A DNA stretch of 5,657 bases, taken from assembly GCA_020056865.1 (NCBI GenBank), contig JAGVGX010000094.1:1-5657 (forward strand), in the 5' to 3' direction. Positions 1-5,421 of the stretch are shown piece after piece. The notes under the pieces were generated by a model, which saw nothing but the letters and a program-made list of their open reading frames with translations, did not search any database and was not told the origin of the DNA. Source of the DNA: Desulfobacterales bacterium. Lineage in GTDB: Bacteria; Desulfobacterota; Desulfobacteria; Desulfobacterales; BuS5. Positions within the stretch are counted from its first letter, which is position 1; each line of letters begins with the position of its first letter. Made by a program: the position numbers and the translations under genes.

Positions 1-66
1 CCGGCCTTCAAAACCATCCTAAAACTATCAACCTTTTCCCCTATTGCCCGCGGCTTCTTGAACCAT
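1..66. other. Left edge, no assignable gene
   Basis: These bases hold no gene I can name. A forward frame is open from base 1 to a TAA at 103-105 (34 codons), and a reverse frame is open from within the inverted repeat to the left edge (reading ...GTNPWFKKPRAIGEK...). Either could be the end or start of a gene outside the window, or chance. No ribosome binding site is visible for the reverse frame. Both frames run through the palindrome, which argues that at least one is not real. Confidence 0.3.
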
Positions 67-108
67 GGATTAGTTCCGAGCACTCGTTCCTCGACTCGGA
101 ACTAATCC
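67..108. repeat. Perfect 14-bp inverted repeat (hairpin)
   Basis: Arms GGATTAGTTCCGAG (67-80) and CTCGGAACTAATCC (95-108) are perfectly complementary around a 14-base loop. On the plus strand the stem is followed by the T-rich stretch TTAATTTGTTTTAATTTG, so it could end transcription arriving from the left. On the minus strand it begins 23 bases after the toxin stop but is not followed by T, so it is a poor intrinsic terminator for the toxin module, although it could still protect the 3' end of that mRNA. A dispersed palindromic repeat is the main alternative. The pairing is certain; the role is inferred. Confidence 0.6.
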
Positions 109-131
109 TTAATTTGTTTTAATTTGTTAGG

Positions 132-428
132 CTACATGTTAAGACGGTTTCGAATCCATGCGGGGTCTTGGCGGCAGTCAATAATCGCGTGAATCTTTAT
201 CTCATCTCCTGAAACGGTATAATAAATTGCAAAAGGAAATCTTTCTGACAACATCCGCCGATAAATCTTGTGGACGATCCGATGTATACCAGCATACAAC
301 ACAAGCGACTCAACGTCCGAGTAGATGCAATCCAGGAAATATACCCCAAGTCCAGGTGCTTGATCTTCATAGAAATTGTACCCTTCAACAAGATCATCTT
401 CCGCTTGATCAACGATATGAATTTTCAT
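132..428 (-). CDS. RelE/ParE-family toxin of a type II toxin-antitoxin module
   Basis: A 98-residue protein resembling the ParE_toxin/RelE fold family (PF05016). Features that fit are an N-terminal strand (MKIHIVDQAEDDL), a helix pair with FYEDQAPGLGVYFLD (19-33), the basic central strand with YRRMLSERFPFAIYY (56-70), and the closing strand and tail IHAIIDCRQDPAWIRNRL (79-96). Members either cut ribosome-bound mRNA or poison DNA gyrase; the sequence alone does not tell which. The length is normal for the family and the frame is intact. The ATG at 428-426 overlaps the antitoxin stop in ATGA with no good Shine-Dalgarno of its own, so translation is probably coupled to the antitoxin, which keeps toxin output below it. 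It should act in the cytoplasm and be neutralised by the protein encoded just upstream. No gene symbol is given because the subfamily is uncertain. Confidence 0.88.
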   Translation of the reverse strand: MKIHIVDQAEDDLVEGYNFYEDQAPGLGVYFLDCIYSDVESLVLYAGIHRIVHKIYRRMLSERFPFAIYYTVSGDEIKIHAIIDCRQDPAWIRNRLNM

Positions 429-640
429 GAGATTCTAGCAGCTATCCGTTTTTTTGCGGTTTCCCAGTCCACGAATGTTGCCTTGCCTTCTTTGACTAGC
501 TTTTCTCGTCTGTCCAATATGTCTTTGTGCCATTGAGGAACCGGAATCTGGTTTTGATTACAACAAAGATCACTCCAAAGCTCTTCCATGACCTGTAGCT
601 TCTCCTTTACCGTCATTTGTTCAAGTGGAAGCGTTGGCAT
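425..640 (-). CDS. Antitoxin, addiction-module component family (TIGR02574/PF09720)
   Basis: A 71-residue protein with the hallmarks of the small antitoxin family called putative addiction module component. It has an N-terminal helix with LPLEQMTVKEKLQVMEELWSD (4-24), then a conserved block IPVPQWHKDILDRREKLV (32-49) and the tail EGKATFVDWETAKKRI (51-66). Antitoxins of this family bind a RelE/ParE toxin, here the gene starting in its last four bases, and often repress their own promoter together with it; neither has been shown for this pair. Start at ATG 640-638 is well supported by AAGGAGG seven bases upstream. Two adjacent cysteines (26-27) are a local peculiarity. The order antitoxin-then-toxin and the ATGA overlap are typical of a working module, and nothing suggests decay. 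Confidence 0.9.
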   Translation of the reverse strand: MPTLPLEQMTVKEKLQVMEELWSDLCCNQNQIPVPQWHKDILDRREKLVKEGKATFVDWETAKKRIAARIS

Positions 641-647
641 ATTATTT

Positions 648-654
648 CCTCCTT
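648..654 (-). promoter_or_regulatory. Shine-Dalgarno site of the antitoxin
   Basis: Minus-strand AAGGAGG, seven bases before the antitoxin ATG. It is a near-perfect anti-16S match, whereas the toxin gene has no comparable site. This asymmetry would favour antitoxin over toxin synthesis. Confidence 0.85.
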
Positions 655-708
655 TTGGGATTTAGTGGGTTTCATGGTGATTTATATCAAGCGAACAGTG
701 TTGATAGA

Positions 709-735
709 TGGAAAATATTTCCACCTATACTTATA
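709..735 (-). promoter_or_regulatory. Possible toxin-antitoxin promoter and operator
   Basis: A perfect palindrome, TGGAAA-ATA-TTTCCA, lies at 709-723. Just upstream in the minus direction is a TATAAG hexamer (735-730) that could serve as a -10 element, which would place the transcription start on the palindrome, a common layout for autorepressed antitoxin operons. No convincing -35 box is visible at the right spacing, and the surroundings are AT-rich enough that such hexamers arise by chance. The palindrome is seen; promoter and operator roles are inferred. Confidence 0.3.
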
Positions 736-999
736 TTAAACTTAAAACATGGAAAAATTCTTCTTAAATTTTTTAGAGCTTTTATTTATTGTCAAATTTT
801 TTATTTACTACTGTACAATAATAAAAATATGGAAATCAAGAAGAAATTTAAACCCAACCCGGGACAGGGCGGATATGGAAAGAAAGCACGGTCTGATGAC
901 CGACAGGTTTGATGGCAGGAAGGGTTGGCGTGTTTACCGCTAAAATAACTGCAAACGTATTTTGTCAGATGCCATCCAGACGCAAATGCAGTGTATAGA

Positions 1000-1061
1000 T
1001 TGACTCCCCCATGGCACAAGCCATAGGGGGGATACGACAGGCGATGCATGGAGGGAGTCAA
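1000..1061. repeat. Nested inverted repeats with two exclusive pairings, downstream of ftsZ
   Basis: TTGACTCCC (1000-1008) is perfectly complementary to GGGAGTCAA (1053-1061). Inside lies a second hairpin: CCCCCATGGC (1006-1015) pairs with GCCAT-A-GGGGG (1020-1030) around the loop ACAA, with one bulged A. The two helices share bases 1006-1008, so in full they cannot form together. The structure begins 28 bases after the ftsZ stop and may end or stabilise the ftsZ transcript. There is no T-run after it on either strand, so a standard intrinsic terminator is not supported. Confidence 0.55.
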
Positions 1062-1089
1062 CTTTCAAGCATTAATATTACAACAATAG

Positions 1090-2280
1090 TTAATCAGCCT
1101 TTCTTCTTAAAAAAGTAGGCGTATCAAGGTCATTATTGTCAAGAATAATTCCCTTATGGCCCCTGTATAAAGCGCCTCCTGATTCACCTACTGCTTCTTG
1201 ACGTCTGATAAAGGTAGGCTCATCATATTCTGTGGCGTTTTGCATGTCATAAGGGGTAATATCTCTAACTTTGCCTCTAACTATAGATGGTGCGATTTTT
1301 TCTTTGGGTGTAGACATATAATCACTGCCGTGAATCCCTGTTGCAATGACGGTAACTCTCATTTCATCTCCAATATTTTCATCAATAGCAGTACCCCATA
1401 TGATATCCGCATCTTCGCCGACTTCTCTGTGTATCCGTTCCGAGGCTTCGGCCATTTCTTCCATTCTCATTTCACTGTTGCTTGTTATATTCATTAACAC
1501 CCCTCGTGCCCCGGCAATAGAGATATCTTCCAAAAGCGGGTGAGAGATGGCACGTTCAGCAGCCTCAATCGCTCTGTTATCTCCACATGCTGATCCTATG
1601 CCTATTATGGCCAGACCAGCTTTGGACATGATGGTTCTAACATCTGCAAAATCAAGGTTAATTAATCCTGGTATCATGATAAGATCGGTAATTCCCTTAA
1701 CAGAATTAAGTAGAATATCGTCAGCTTTTTTAAACATTTCTATCATGGTTGCGCTTTTGGACGCATGGCCTCGCAATCGGTCATTGGGTATGGTGATAAC
1801 CGTATCTGCCACACCTTTTAGTATGGCAATTCCTTCCTCGGCCTTTTTCCATCGAGGCTTTCCTTCAAATGAAAAAGGTTTTGAAACCACCGCAACGGTG
1901 AGGGCACCTATTTCTTTACATATTTCTGCTATAACAGGAGCGGCTCCTGTTCCTGTCCCGCCGCCGAATCCACATGTGATAAAAACCATATGGCTGTCTT
2001 TAACGGCATTGTGTATTGCATCCTTGCTTTCCAACGCTGCCTCGCGGCCTGTTTGAGGGTTTGATCCAGCGCCAAGCCCTCCTGTGATATTTTCTCCAAT
2101 CTGAATTTTGATTTCAGCTCTGGAAATATCAAGCGCCTGAGCGTCGGTATTTGCAACAACAAAAGTTACGCCTTTGAGCCCGGACTCAATCATATTATTA
2201 ACTGCATTTCCTCCAGCGCCGCCCACTCCGATAACTTTAATTTTTGCAGATTTTTCGCTTTCAACATAAGTAAATGACAT
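1090..2280 (-). CDS. ftsZ: Cell division protein FtsZ (tubulin-like GTPase)
   Basis: A 396-residue FtsZ that polymerises with GTP into the mid-cell ring and recruits the divisome. Visible motifs are the first nucleotide loop GVGGAGGNAVNNM (18-30), the tubulin signature GGGTGTG (106-112), the NDRLRG segment (166-171) and the catalytic T7 loop NLDFAD (208-213), which completes the GTPase site of the neighbouring subunit. A variable linker follows from about 320. The C-terminal peptide DLDTPTFLRRKAD (384-396), the expected contact for FtsA, is complete. A second similar block, DEPTFIRRQ (353-361), sits earlier in the linker. Length is normal. The ATG at 2280-2278 fits the family N terminus, and its ribosome site is the unusual AAGGGGGGGGG. 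It follows ftsA after 83 bp, the longest gap in the cluster; I see no clear promoter there, only AT-rich DNA with two GAATTAA copies (2308-2314, 2321-2327). Confidence 0.98.
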   Translation of the reverse strand: MSFTYVESEKSAKIKVIGVGGAGGNAVNNMIESGLKGVTFVVANTDAQALDISRAEIKIQIGENITGGLGAGSNPQTGREAALESKDAIHNAVKDSHMVFITCGFGGGTGTGAAPVIAEICKEIGALTVAVVSKPFSFEGKPRWKKAEEGIAILKGVADTVITIPNDRLRGHASKSATMIEMFKKADDILLNSVKGITDLIMIPGLINLDFADVRTIMSKAGLAIIGIGSACGDNRAIEAAERAISHPLLEDISIAGARGVLMNITSNSEMRMEEMAEASERIHREVGEDADIIWGTAIDENIGDEMRVTVIATGIHGSDYMSTPKEKIAPSIVRGKVRDITPYDMQNATEYDEPTFIRRQEAVGESGGALYRGHKGIILDNNDLDTPTFLRRKAD

Positions 2281-2283
2281 TTT

Positions 2284-2294
2284 CCCCCCCCCTT
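2284..2294 (-). promoter_or_regulatory. ftsZ ribosome binding site with a G9 run
   Basis: On the minus strand the bases before the ftsZ ATG read AAGGGGGGGGGAAA. The Shine-Dalgarno is therefore AAGG/GGGG embedded in nine consecutive G (2284-2292), three bases before the start codon. The AAGG portion lies about ten bases from ATG. Loss or gain of a G would shift the spacing without touching the coding frame. Confidence 0.7.
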
Positions 2295-2363
2295 GTTAAA
2301 CGTTAAAGAATTAATAATACGAATTAACTGTTATGATATGCATGTTGTTATTGTTCCTATGTG

Positions 2364-3605
2364 TTAAATTACATCCTTGAACCACTGTTTCATCCGTTTT
2401 ATTAAACGGTTGAATATGTTTGAATCACGTATTCTGAATTTCTTAAAATTTGGCCGGTCTGTTTTGTAATTCTTTGCACCATATAATACAAGGCCGACAC
2501 CCGTTGAATACATGGGGTTATTGACGACATCGACAAGCCCGCTTATCCCTTGAGGCGTCCCTATTCTTACAGGAAGATTAAATATGGATTCTGCAATTTC
2601 CGGCACACCTTCTAATAGAGAAGATCCTCCTGTAACGACTATTCCCGATACAATTAAATTTTCCATGCCTGCCCGGTAAATTTCTCTTTTTATGAGCTCA
2701 AATATTTCTTCCATGCGAGGTTCTAAGATTTCACCAAGTATTTGCCTCGGTAGTTTTCTTGGTTTATGTCCACCCATTCCAGGTACCTCAATGGTTTCTT
2801 CTCCATGGATATTTCTTGCAATGCATGACCCGTATTTTCTTTTAATTTTTTCTGCTTCAGCAAGAGGTGTTCTTAATCCTATAGCTATATCGTTTGTAAG
2901 GTTATTCCCACCGATAGCCAGGACAAAGGTGTGTTTGATATTTTTAGAGTTAAAGATAGCAAGATCCGTTGTCCCTCCTCCAAGATCCAGAAGGGCGACG
3001 CCGAGTTCTTTTTCTTCGCTGGTCAATACGGATTCTCCAGAGGCTAAAGGTTCTAAAACGATATCGCACACATCAAGGCCTGCTCTGTTTGCACACTTGA
3101 CAATGTTGTGAGCTGATGTGACAGCTCCTGTCACAATATGAACTTTTGCTTCGAGTCTTACGCCGGCCATTCCCAGTGGATTTTGTATTCCAGACTGATC
3201 ATCAACGATGAATTCCTGTGAAAGAACATGTATAACTTCCCTGTCCATGGGGATAGCTACTGCACGTGCGGCATCTATAACGCGCTCCACATCATTTTTC
3301 GTTACTTCCGGGCCTTTGATAGCGACAATTCCGTGGCTGTTGAACCCTGTGATATGACCGCCGGCAATGCCTGCATATACTGATGAGATTTCACAACCGG
3401 CCATAAGTTCTGCTTCTTCAACAGCTTTTTTAATTGAGTCAACAGTTGAATCAATGTTGACAACCACACCTTTGCGGAGACCTACTGATGGGTGCGTGCC
3501 TATACCTACAATATTGATTTTATTTTTTAACACTTCTCCAACTACAGCGCATATTTTTGTAGTTCCCAAATCGAGGCCGACGATGAGATTTTCTTGTTCC
3601 TTCAT
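2364..3605 (-). CDS. ftsA: Cell division protein FtsA (actin-like membrane anchor of FtsZ)
   Basis: A 413-residue member of the actin/Hsp70 ATPase fold that holds FtsZ filaments to the inner membrane and passes the signal to later division proteins. Nucleotide motifs are in order: phosphate-1 GLDLGTTKI (10-18), phosphate-2 LLDLGGGTTDLAIF (205-218) and the adenosine motif VVTGGSSLLEGV (323-334). The FtsA-specific 1C subdomain lies between the first two, around 83-160. The end, FNRLIKRMKQWFKDVI (398-413), looks like the amphipathic membrane-targeting helix after a basic linker. I chose the ATG at 3605-3603, one base after the ftsQ TAA, because AAGGA (3618-3614) lies eight bases upstream and MKEQENLIVGLDLG is a standard N terminus. 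An upstream in-frame TTG (3641) would add 12 residues inside ftsQ and has less support. Translation is probably coupled to ftsQ. Confidence 0.97.
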   Translation of the reverse strand: MKEQENLIVGLDLGTTKICAVVGEVLKNKINIVGIGTHPSVGLRKGVVVNIDSTVDSIKKAVEEAELMAGCEISSVYAGIAGGHITGFNSHGIVAIKGPEVTKNDVERVIDAARAVAIPMDREVIHVLSQEFIVDDQSGIQNPLGMAGVRLEAKVHIVTGAVTSAHNIVKCANRAGLDVCDIVLEPLASGESVLTSEEKELGVALLDLGGGTTDLAIFNSKNIKHTFVLAIGGNNLTNDIAIGLRTPLAEAEKIKRKYGSCIARNIHGEETIEVPGMGGHKPRKLPRQILGEILEPRMEEIFELIKREIYRAGMENLIVSGIVVTGGSSLLEGVPEIAESIFNLPVRIGTPQGISGLVDVVNNPMYSTGVGLVLYGAKNYKTDRPNFKKFRIRDSNIFNRLIKRMKQWFKDVI

Positions 3606-3606
3606 G

Positions 3607-4473
3607 TTAAATTTCCTTGTTGTTACTGATGGGAGCTTCAATATTAACCGGAGTTACAATGATTCGATTTAAGTTGTTCAGATCAATTGAATTAAAGCCT
3701 GAAAGAGTATCTTCCGTTCCCAAATAGGTAAGTATGTGCTGAAGCTTGTCATACTTGTTCTGATAGTTGTTGTAGCCCAGTTTAATTTTATTAATTTTAA
3801 AAGATGCATCATCGAGCATATGAAGGGTTAATCCTATTTCACGATCAACCTCGATGGCTTTTATCAGCCTGTTGGGAAGGATGGTGTTTGGTTCTTGCCC
3901 GAGTTGCAAAATGCTCATAACGGCTGAAAATGCAATGCTGCTTGTTTCGCCGGGGAAATTAATGTCTGACAATTTCAGCCCTGTGACAACAGGCAGGTTG
4001 TCAGGATCAGAAGCAGACGTTTCTTTAAATATTTTCCCCGAAGCGTTGATAAAAAATTTTCGGCCAAGATCAAGAATTGCAATCGGTTGTTGCTCTTTAA
4101 TATTAATAATCAGTTTATCGGGCAAATCCCGCATAACTTCGGCATCTTCTATCCATGGATTCGAGCGGATTTTTTCTTGCAGGATTGAAAGATTTACGGA
4201 AAGAATATTTACGTTTTTATTTATCTCGGATTGTTCAAGGATGTCTTGTTCAGACAGGATATGGTTACCGGTCACAACAATGCTTTTTGCTTTAAAATAG
4301 TCACACTGGGTCATAAGGTCGTATCCAAAGATAAACATAAAGCTCATCAAGGTTACAACTGCTATTAATGATGCAACTTTAAAATATAAGATGGCGGTTT
4401 TCATTTTTTTTACATTCTTTTTTGCGGGGCTTTTTTTGTAATAGTTTTTTTTATTTTTTTTATTCACCAACAA
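3607..4473 (-). CDS. ftsQ: Cell division protein FtsQ (bitopic membrane protein, POTRA domain)
   Basis: A 288-residue FtsQ/DivIB-family protein. It has a very lysine-rich cytoplasmic tail (1-25), one membrane segment (about 27-50, AILYFKVASLIAVV...), and a periplasmic POTRA domain from YFKAKSIVVTGN (59-70) to PWIEDAEVMRDLPDKLIINI (106-125). The beta domain ends in NSIDLNNLNRIIVTP (261-275), the usual FtsQ closing strand. In the divisome it binds FtsB/FtsL and links the cytoplasmic ring to septal wall synthesis. No ATG fits the start: the frame opens with TTG TTG GTG (4473, 4470, 4467). GGAGGT (4484-4479) is five to eight bases from the first two, so a TTG start is most likely, overlapping the murB end by 14 bp. 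An internal ATG (4404-4402) would remove most of the Lys tail and has no ribosome site. The tail is encoded by five runs of six to eight A. Confidence 0.94.
   Translation of the reverse strand: MLVNKKNKKNYYKKSPAKKNVKKMKTAILYFKVASLIAVVTLMSFMFIFGYDLMTQCDYFKAKSIVVTGNHILSEQDILEQSEINKNVNILSVNLSILQEKIRSNPWIEDAEVMRDLPDKLIINIKEQQPIAILDLGRKFFINASGKIFKETSASDPDNLPVVTGLKLSDINFPGETSSIAFSAVMSILQLGQEPNTILPNRLIKAIEVDREIGLTLHMLDDASFKINKIKLGYNNYQNKYDKLQHILTYLGTEDTLSGFNSIDLNNLNRIIVTPVNIEAPISNNKEI
3614..3618 (-). promoter_or_regulatory. Shine-Dalgarno site that sets the ftsA start
   Basis: Minus-strand AAGGA lies within the last codons of ftsQ (Lys-Glu), eight bases before the ATG at 3605. It decides for this start over the longer TTG reading. 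Confidence 0.75.
4404..4461 (-). repeat. Cluster of A-runs in the ftsQ start region
   Basis: On the coding (minus) strand, runs of A8 (4461-4454), A8 (4452-4445), A7 (4437-4431), A6 (4423-4418) and A8 (4411-4404) occur within 58 bases, encoding the Lys/Asn-rich N-terminal tail of FtsQ. Such runs are prone to polymerase slippage. Nothing here shows that the frame is broken. Confidence 0.75.
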
Positions 4474-5410
4474 TGATGACCTCCGGAATTAAAACTTGGT
4501 TAAACATTTTTGAAACACGTTCTTGTACAAGTAAAACCAGTTCAAGGATATCAGATGCTGAGGCGTTGCCTTGGTTCACAATGAAATTGGCATGTTTTGA
4601 TGAAATCTGTGCAGATCCTTTTACAGTTCCTTTAAGCCCTGCCATTTCTATAAGTTCGCCGGCTGTTTTGCCGGATTGAGGATTTTTAAAAAAACAGCCG
4701 GCACTGGGCAAATGTGTTGGTTGCTGTTTTTTACGTGCCAACAGGATTGCTTCTGCCTGTTTTTTCAGTGTGTTTCTATCACCACAATGCAGCTTAAAAC
4801 AGCCATCTAAAATAACAGGGCTGTTATTGCAGGCATCAATGATATGGTTATCCCAGGTAAGGCTTCTGTAATCCAAATGAATATTTTCCCTGTTTAAGTC
4901 CTTTTTATTCCCGTCTTTGTCCAAAACAGTTAAGGTTGTAAGGACGTCTGCTATAGAGCCGTGGGTTGTTCCTGCATTCATTAAAATTGCACCTCCTACG
5001 GTGCCTGGAATCCCGAGGGCAAAATTCATTCTTTCAAGGCCATTGTTTATTGCAAAGTTGCATAAGGACGACAAATATGCACCGGCCATGGCAGTTACAA
5101 AAACATCGTTATTAACTGTCTTTGTTATTGTGATTTTTGTGAGACAGTTTTTAAGATGAATCACAACCGCTTGTATTCCTTTGTCTTTTACCAAAAGATT
5201 GGTTCCGGCACCAATGATCATATATGGCCATTTTTTTTCTATGGCCAACTTAATAAGGTGTTGCAGGTCATTTATGCTATCTGGTGCAGCAAAAATTTTT
5301 GCAGGTCCTCCAACCTGGAAAGATGTATACTTTGACATGGGCTCGTCAAATTTGACATTAGACCCAAAAAAGCTGATAAGCTTTTGTTTTGATTCAGAAT
5401 CGATAAACAT
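4460..5410 (-). CDS. murB: UDP-N-acetylenolpyruvoylglucosamine reductase, type II
   Basis: A 316-residue flavoenzyme that reduces UDP-GlcNAc-enolpyruvate to UDP-MurNAc with NADPH and FAD, the second committed step of peptidoglycan precursor synthesis in the cytoplasm. The FAD-binding half shows YTSFQVGGPA (28-37), IIGAGTNLLV (65-74) and LGIPGTVGGAILMNAG (132-147). The catalytic Arg is in LDYRSL (R182). The C-terminal domain has SAGCFFKNP (236-244), GTVKGSAQISSKHANFIVN (261-279) and the closing Glu in IPEV (E310). The SAGxxFKNP form and length indicate the type II class. The proton donor, usually Ser, is Cys here (C239). Start at ATG 5410-5408, 11 bases after the murC stop; AAGGA (5430-5426) is 15 bases away, longer than ideal, so coupling to murC may help. 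The 3' end overlaps ftsQ. Confidence 0.97.
   Translation of the reverse strand: MFIDSESKQKLISFFGSNVKFDEPMSKYTSFQVGGPAKIFAAPDSINDLQHLIKLAIEKKWPYMIIGAGTNLLVKDKGIQAVVIHLKNCLTKITITKTVNNDVFVTAMAGAYLSSLCNFAINNGLERMNFALGIPGTVGGAILMNAGTTHGSIADVLTTLTVLDKDGNKKDLNRENIHLDYRSLTWDNHIIDACNNSPVILDGCFKLHCGDRNTLKKQAEAILLARKKQQPTHLPSAGCFFKNPQSGKTAGELIEMAGLKGTVKGSAQISSKHANFIVNQGNASASDILELVLLVQERVSKMFNQVLIPEVIIVGE
4479..4484 (-). promoter_or_regulatory. Shine-Dalgarno site that sets the ftsQ start
   Basis: Minus-strand GGAGGT inside the last codons of murB. It places initiation at the TTG of 4473 (5 bases) or 4470 (8 bases); the GTG at 4467 is 11 bases away and less well placed. This is the main support for a non-ATG start. 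Confidence 0.7.
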
Positions 5411-5421
5411 GTTTGCTTATA

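Larger units (their letters stand above)
641..1089. other. 449-bp gap between ftsZ and the toxin-antitoxin module
   Basis: No convincing gene is found here. Bases 641-840 are strongly AT-rich with T and A runs and hold the likely control region of the antitoxin. From about 840 to 1062 the composition shifts to visibly richer GC. This part contains a small perfect hairpin CGGTC-TGAT-GACCG (889-902), a 7-bp complementary pair 854-860 with 922-928, another 911-917 with 970-976, and the larger structure at 1000-1061. On the minus strand a frame stays open for 86 codons (1061-801), but it has only a TTG or an internal ATG to start, no Shine-Dalgarno, and a Cys/His/Ser/Pro-rich composition I do not recognise. 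A structured noncoding element or relic repeat is as likely as a small gene. Confidence 0.5.

Noticed and set aside
126..132. GTTAGGC, matching the GTTRRRY end of an integron attC site, beside a toxin-antitoxin cassette
   Set aside because: No matching RYYYAAC partner or complementary L box is found within the preceding 125 bases, and the palindrome at 67-108 does not have attC layout.
789..819. Plus-strand TTGTCA and TACAAT as a promoter
   Set aside because: The 19-base spacer is too long, the region is AT-rich enough for chance hits and no gene follows.
829..912. Small plus-strand frame beginning MEIKKKFKPNPG, faintly like the KPNP start of integron-type integrases
   Set aside because: The similarity ends after four residues, the frame is only 27 codons and there is no Shine-Dalgarno site.
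1547..2056. 169-codon plus-strand frame opposite ftsZ
   Set aside because: It is a shadow of the conserved ftsZ coding strand and shows no recognisable protein features.
2281..2363. Promoter in the ftsA-ftsZ gap
   Set aside because: TATTAT (2319-2314) could be a -10 box but no -35 match occurs at usual spacing; the repeats there are short and AT-only.
2692..3111. 139-codon plus-strand frame opposite ftsA
   Set aside because: Antisense shadow of conserved FtsA motifs, without its own ribosome site.
3606..3641. Longer FtsA reading from a TTG at 3641, adding 12 residues
   Set aside because: It lies inside ftsQ; the ATG at 3605 has AAGGA at eight bases and gives a standard FtsA N terminus.
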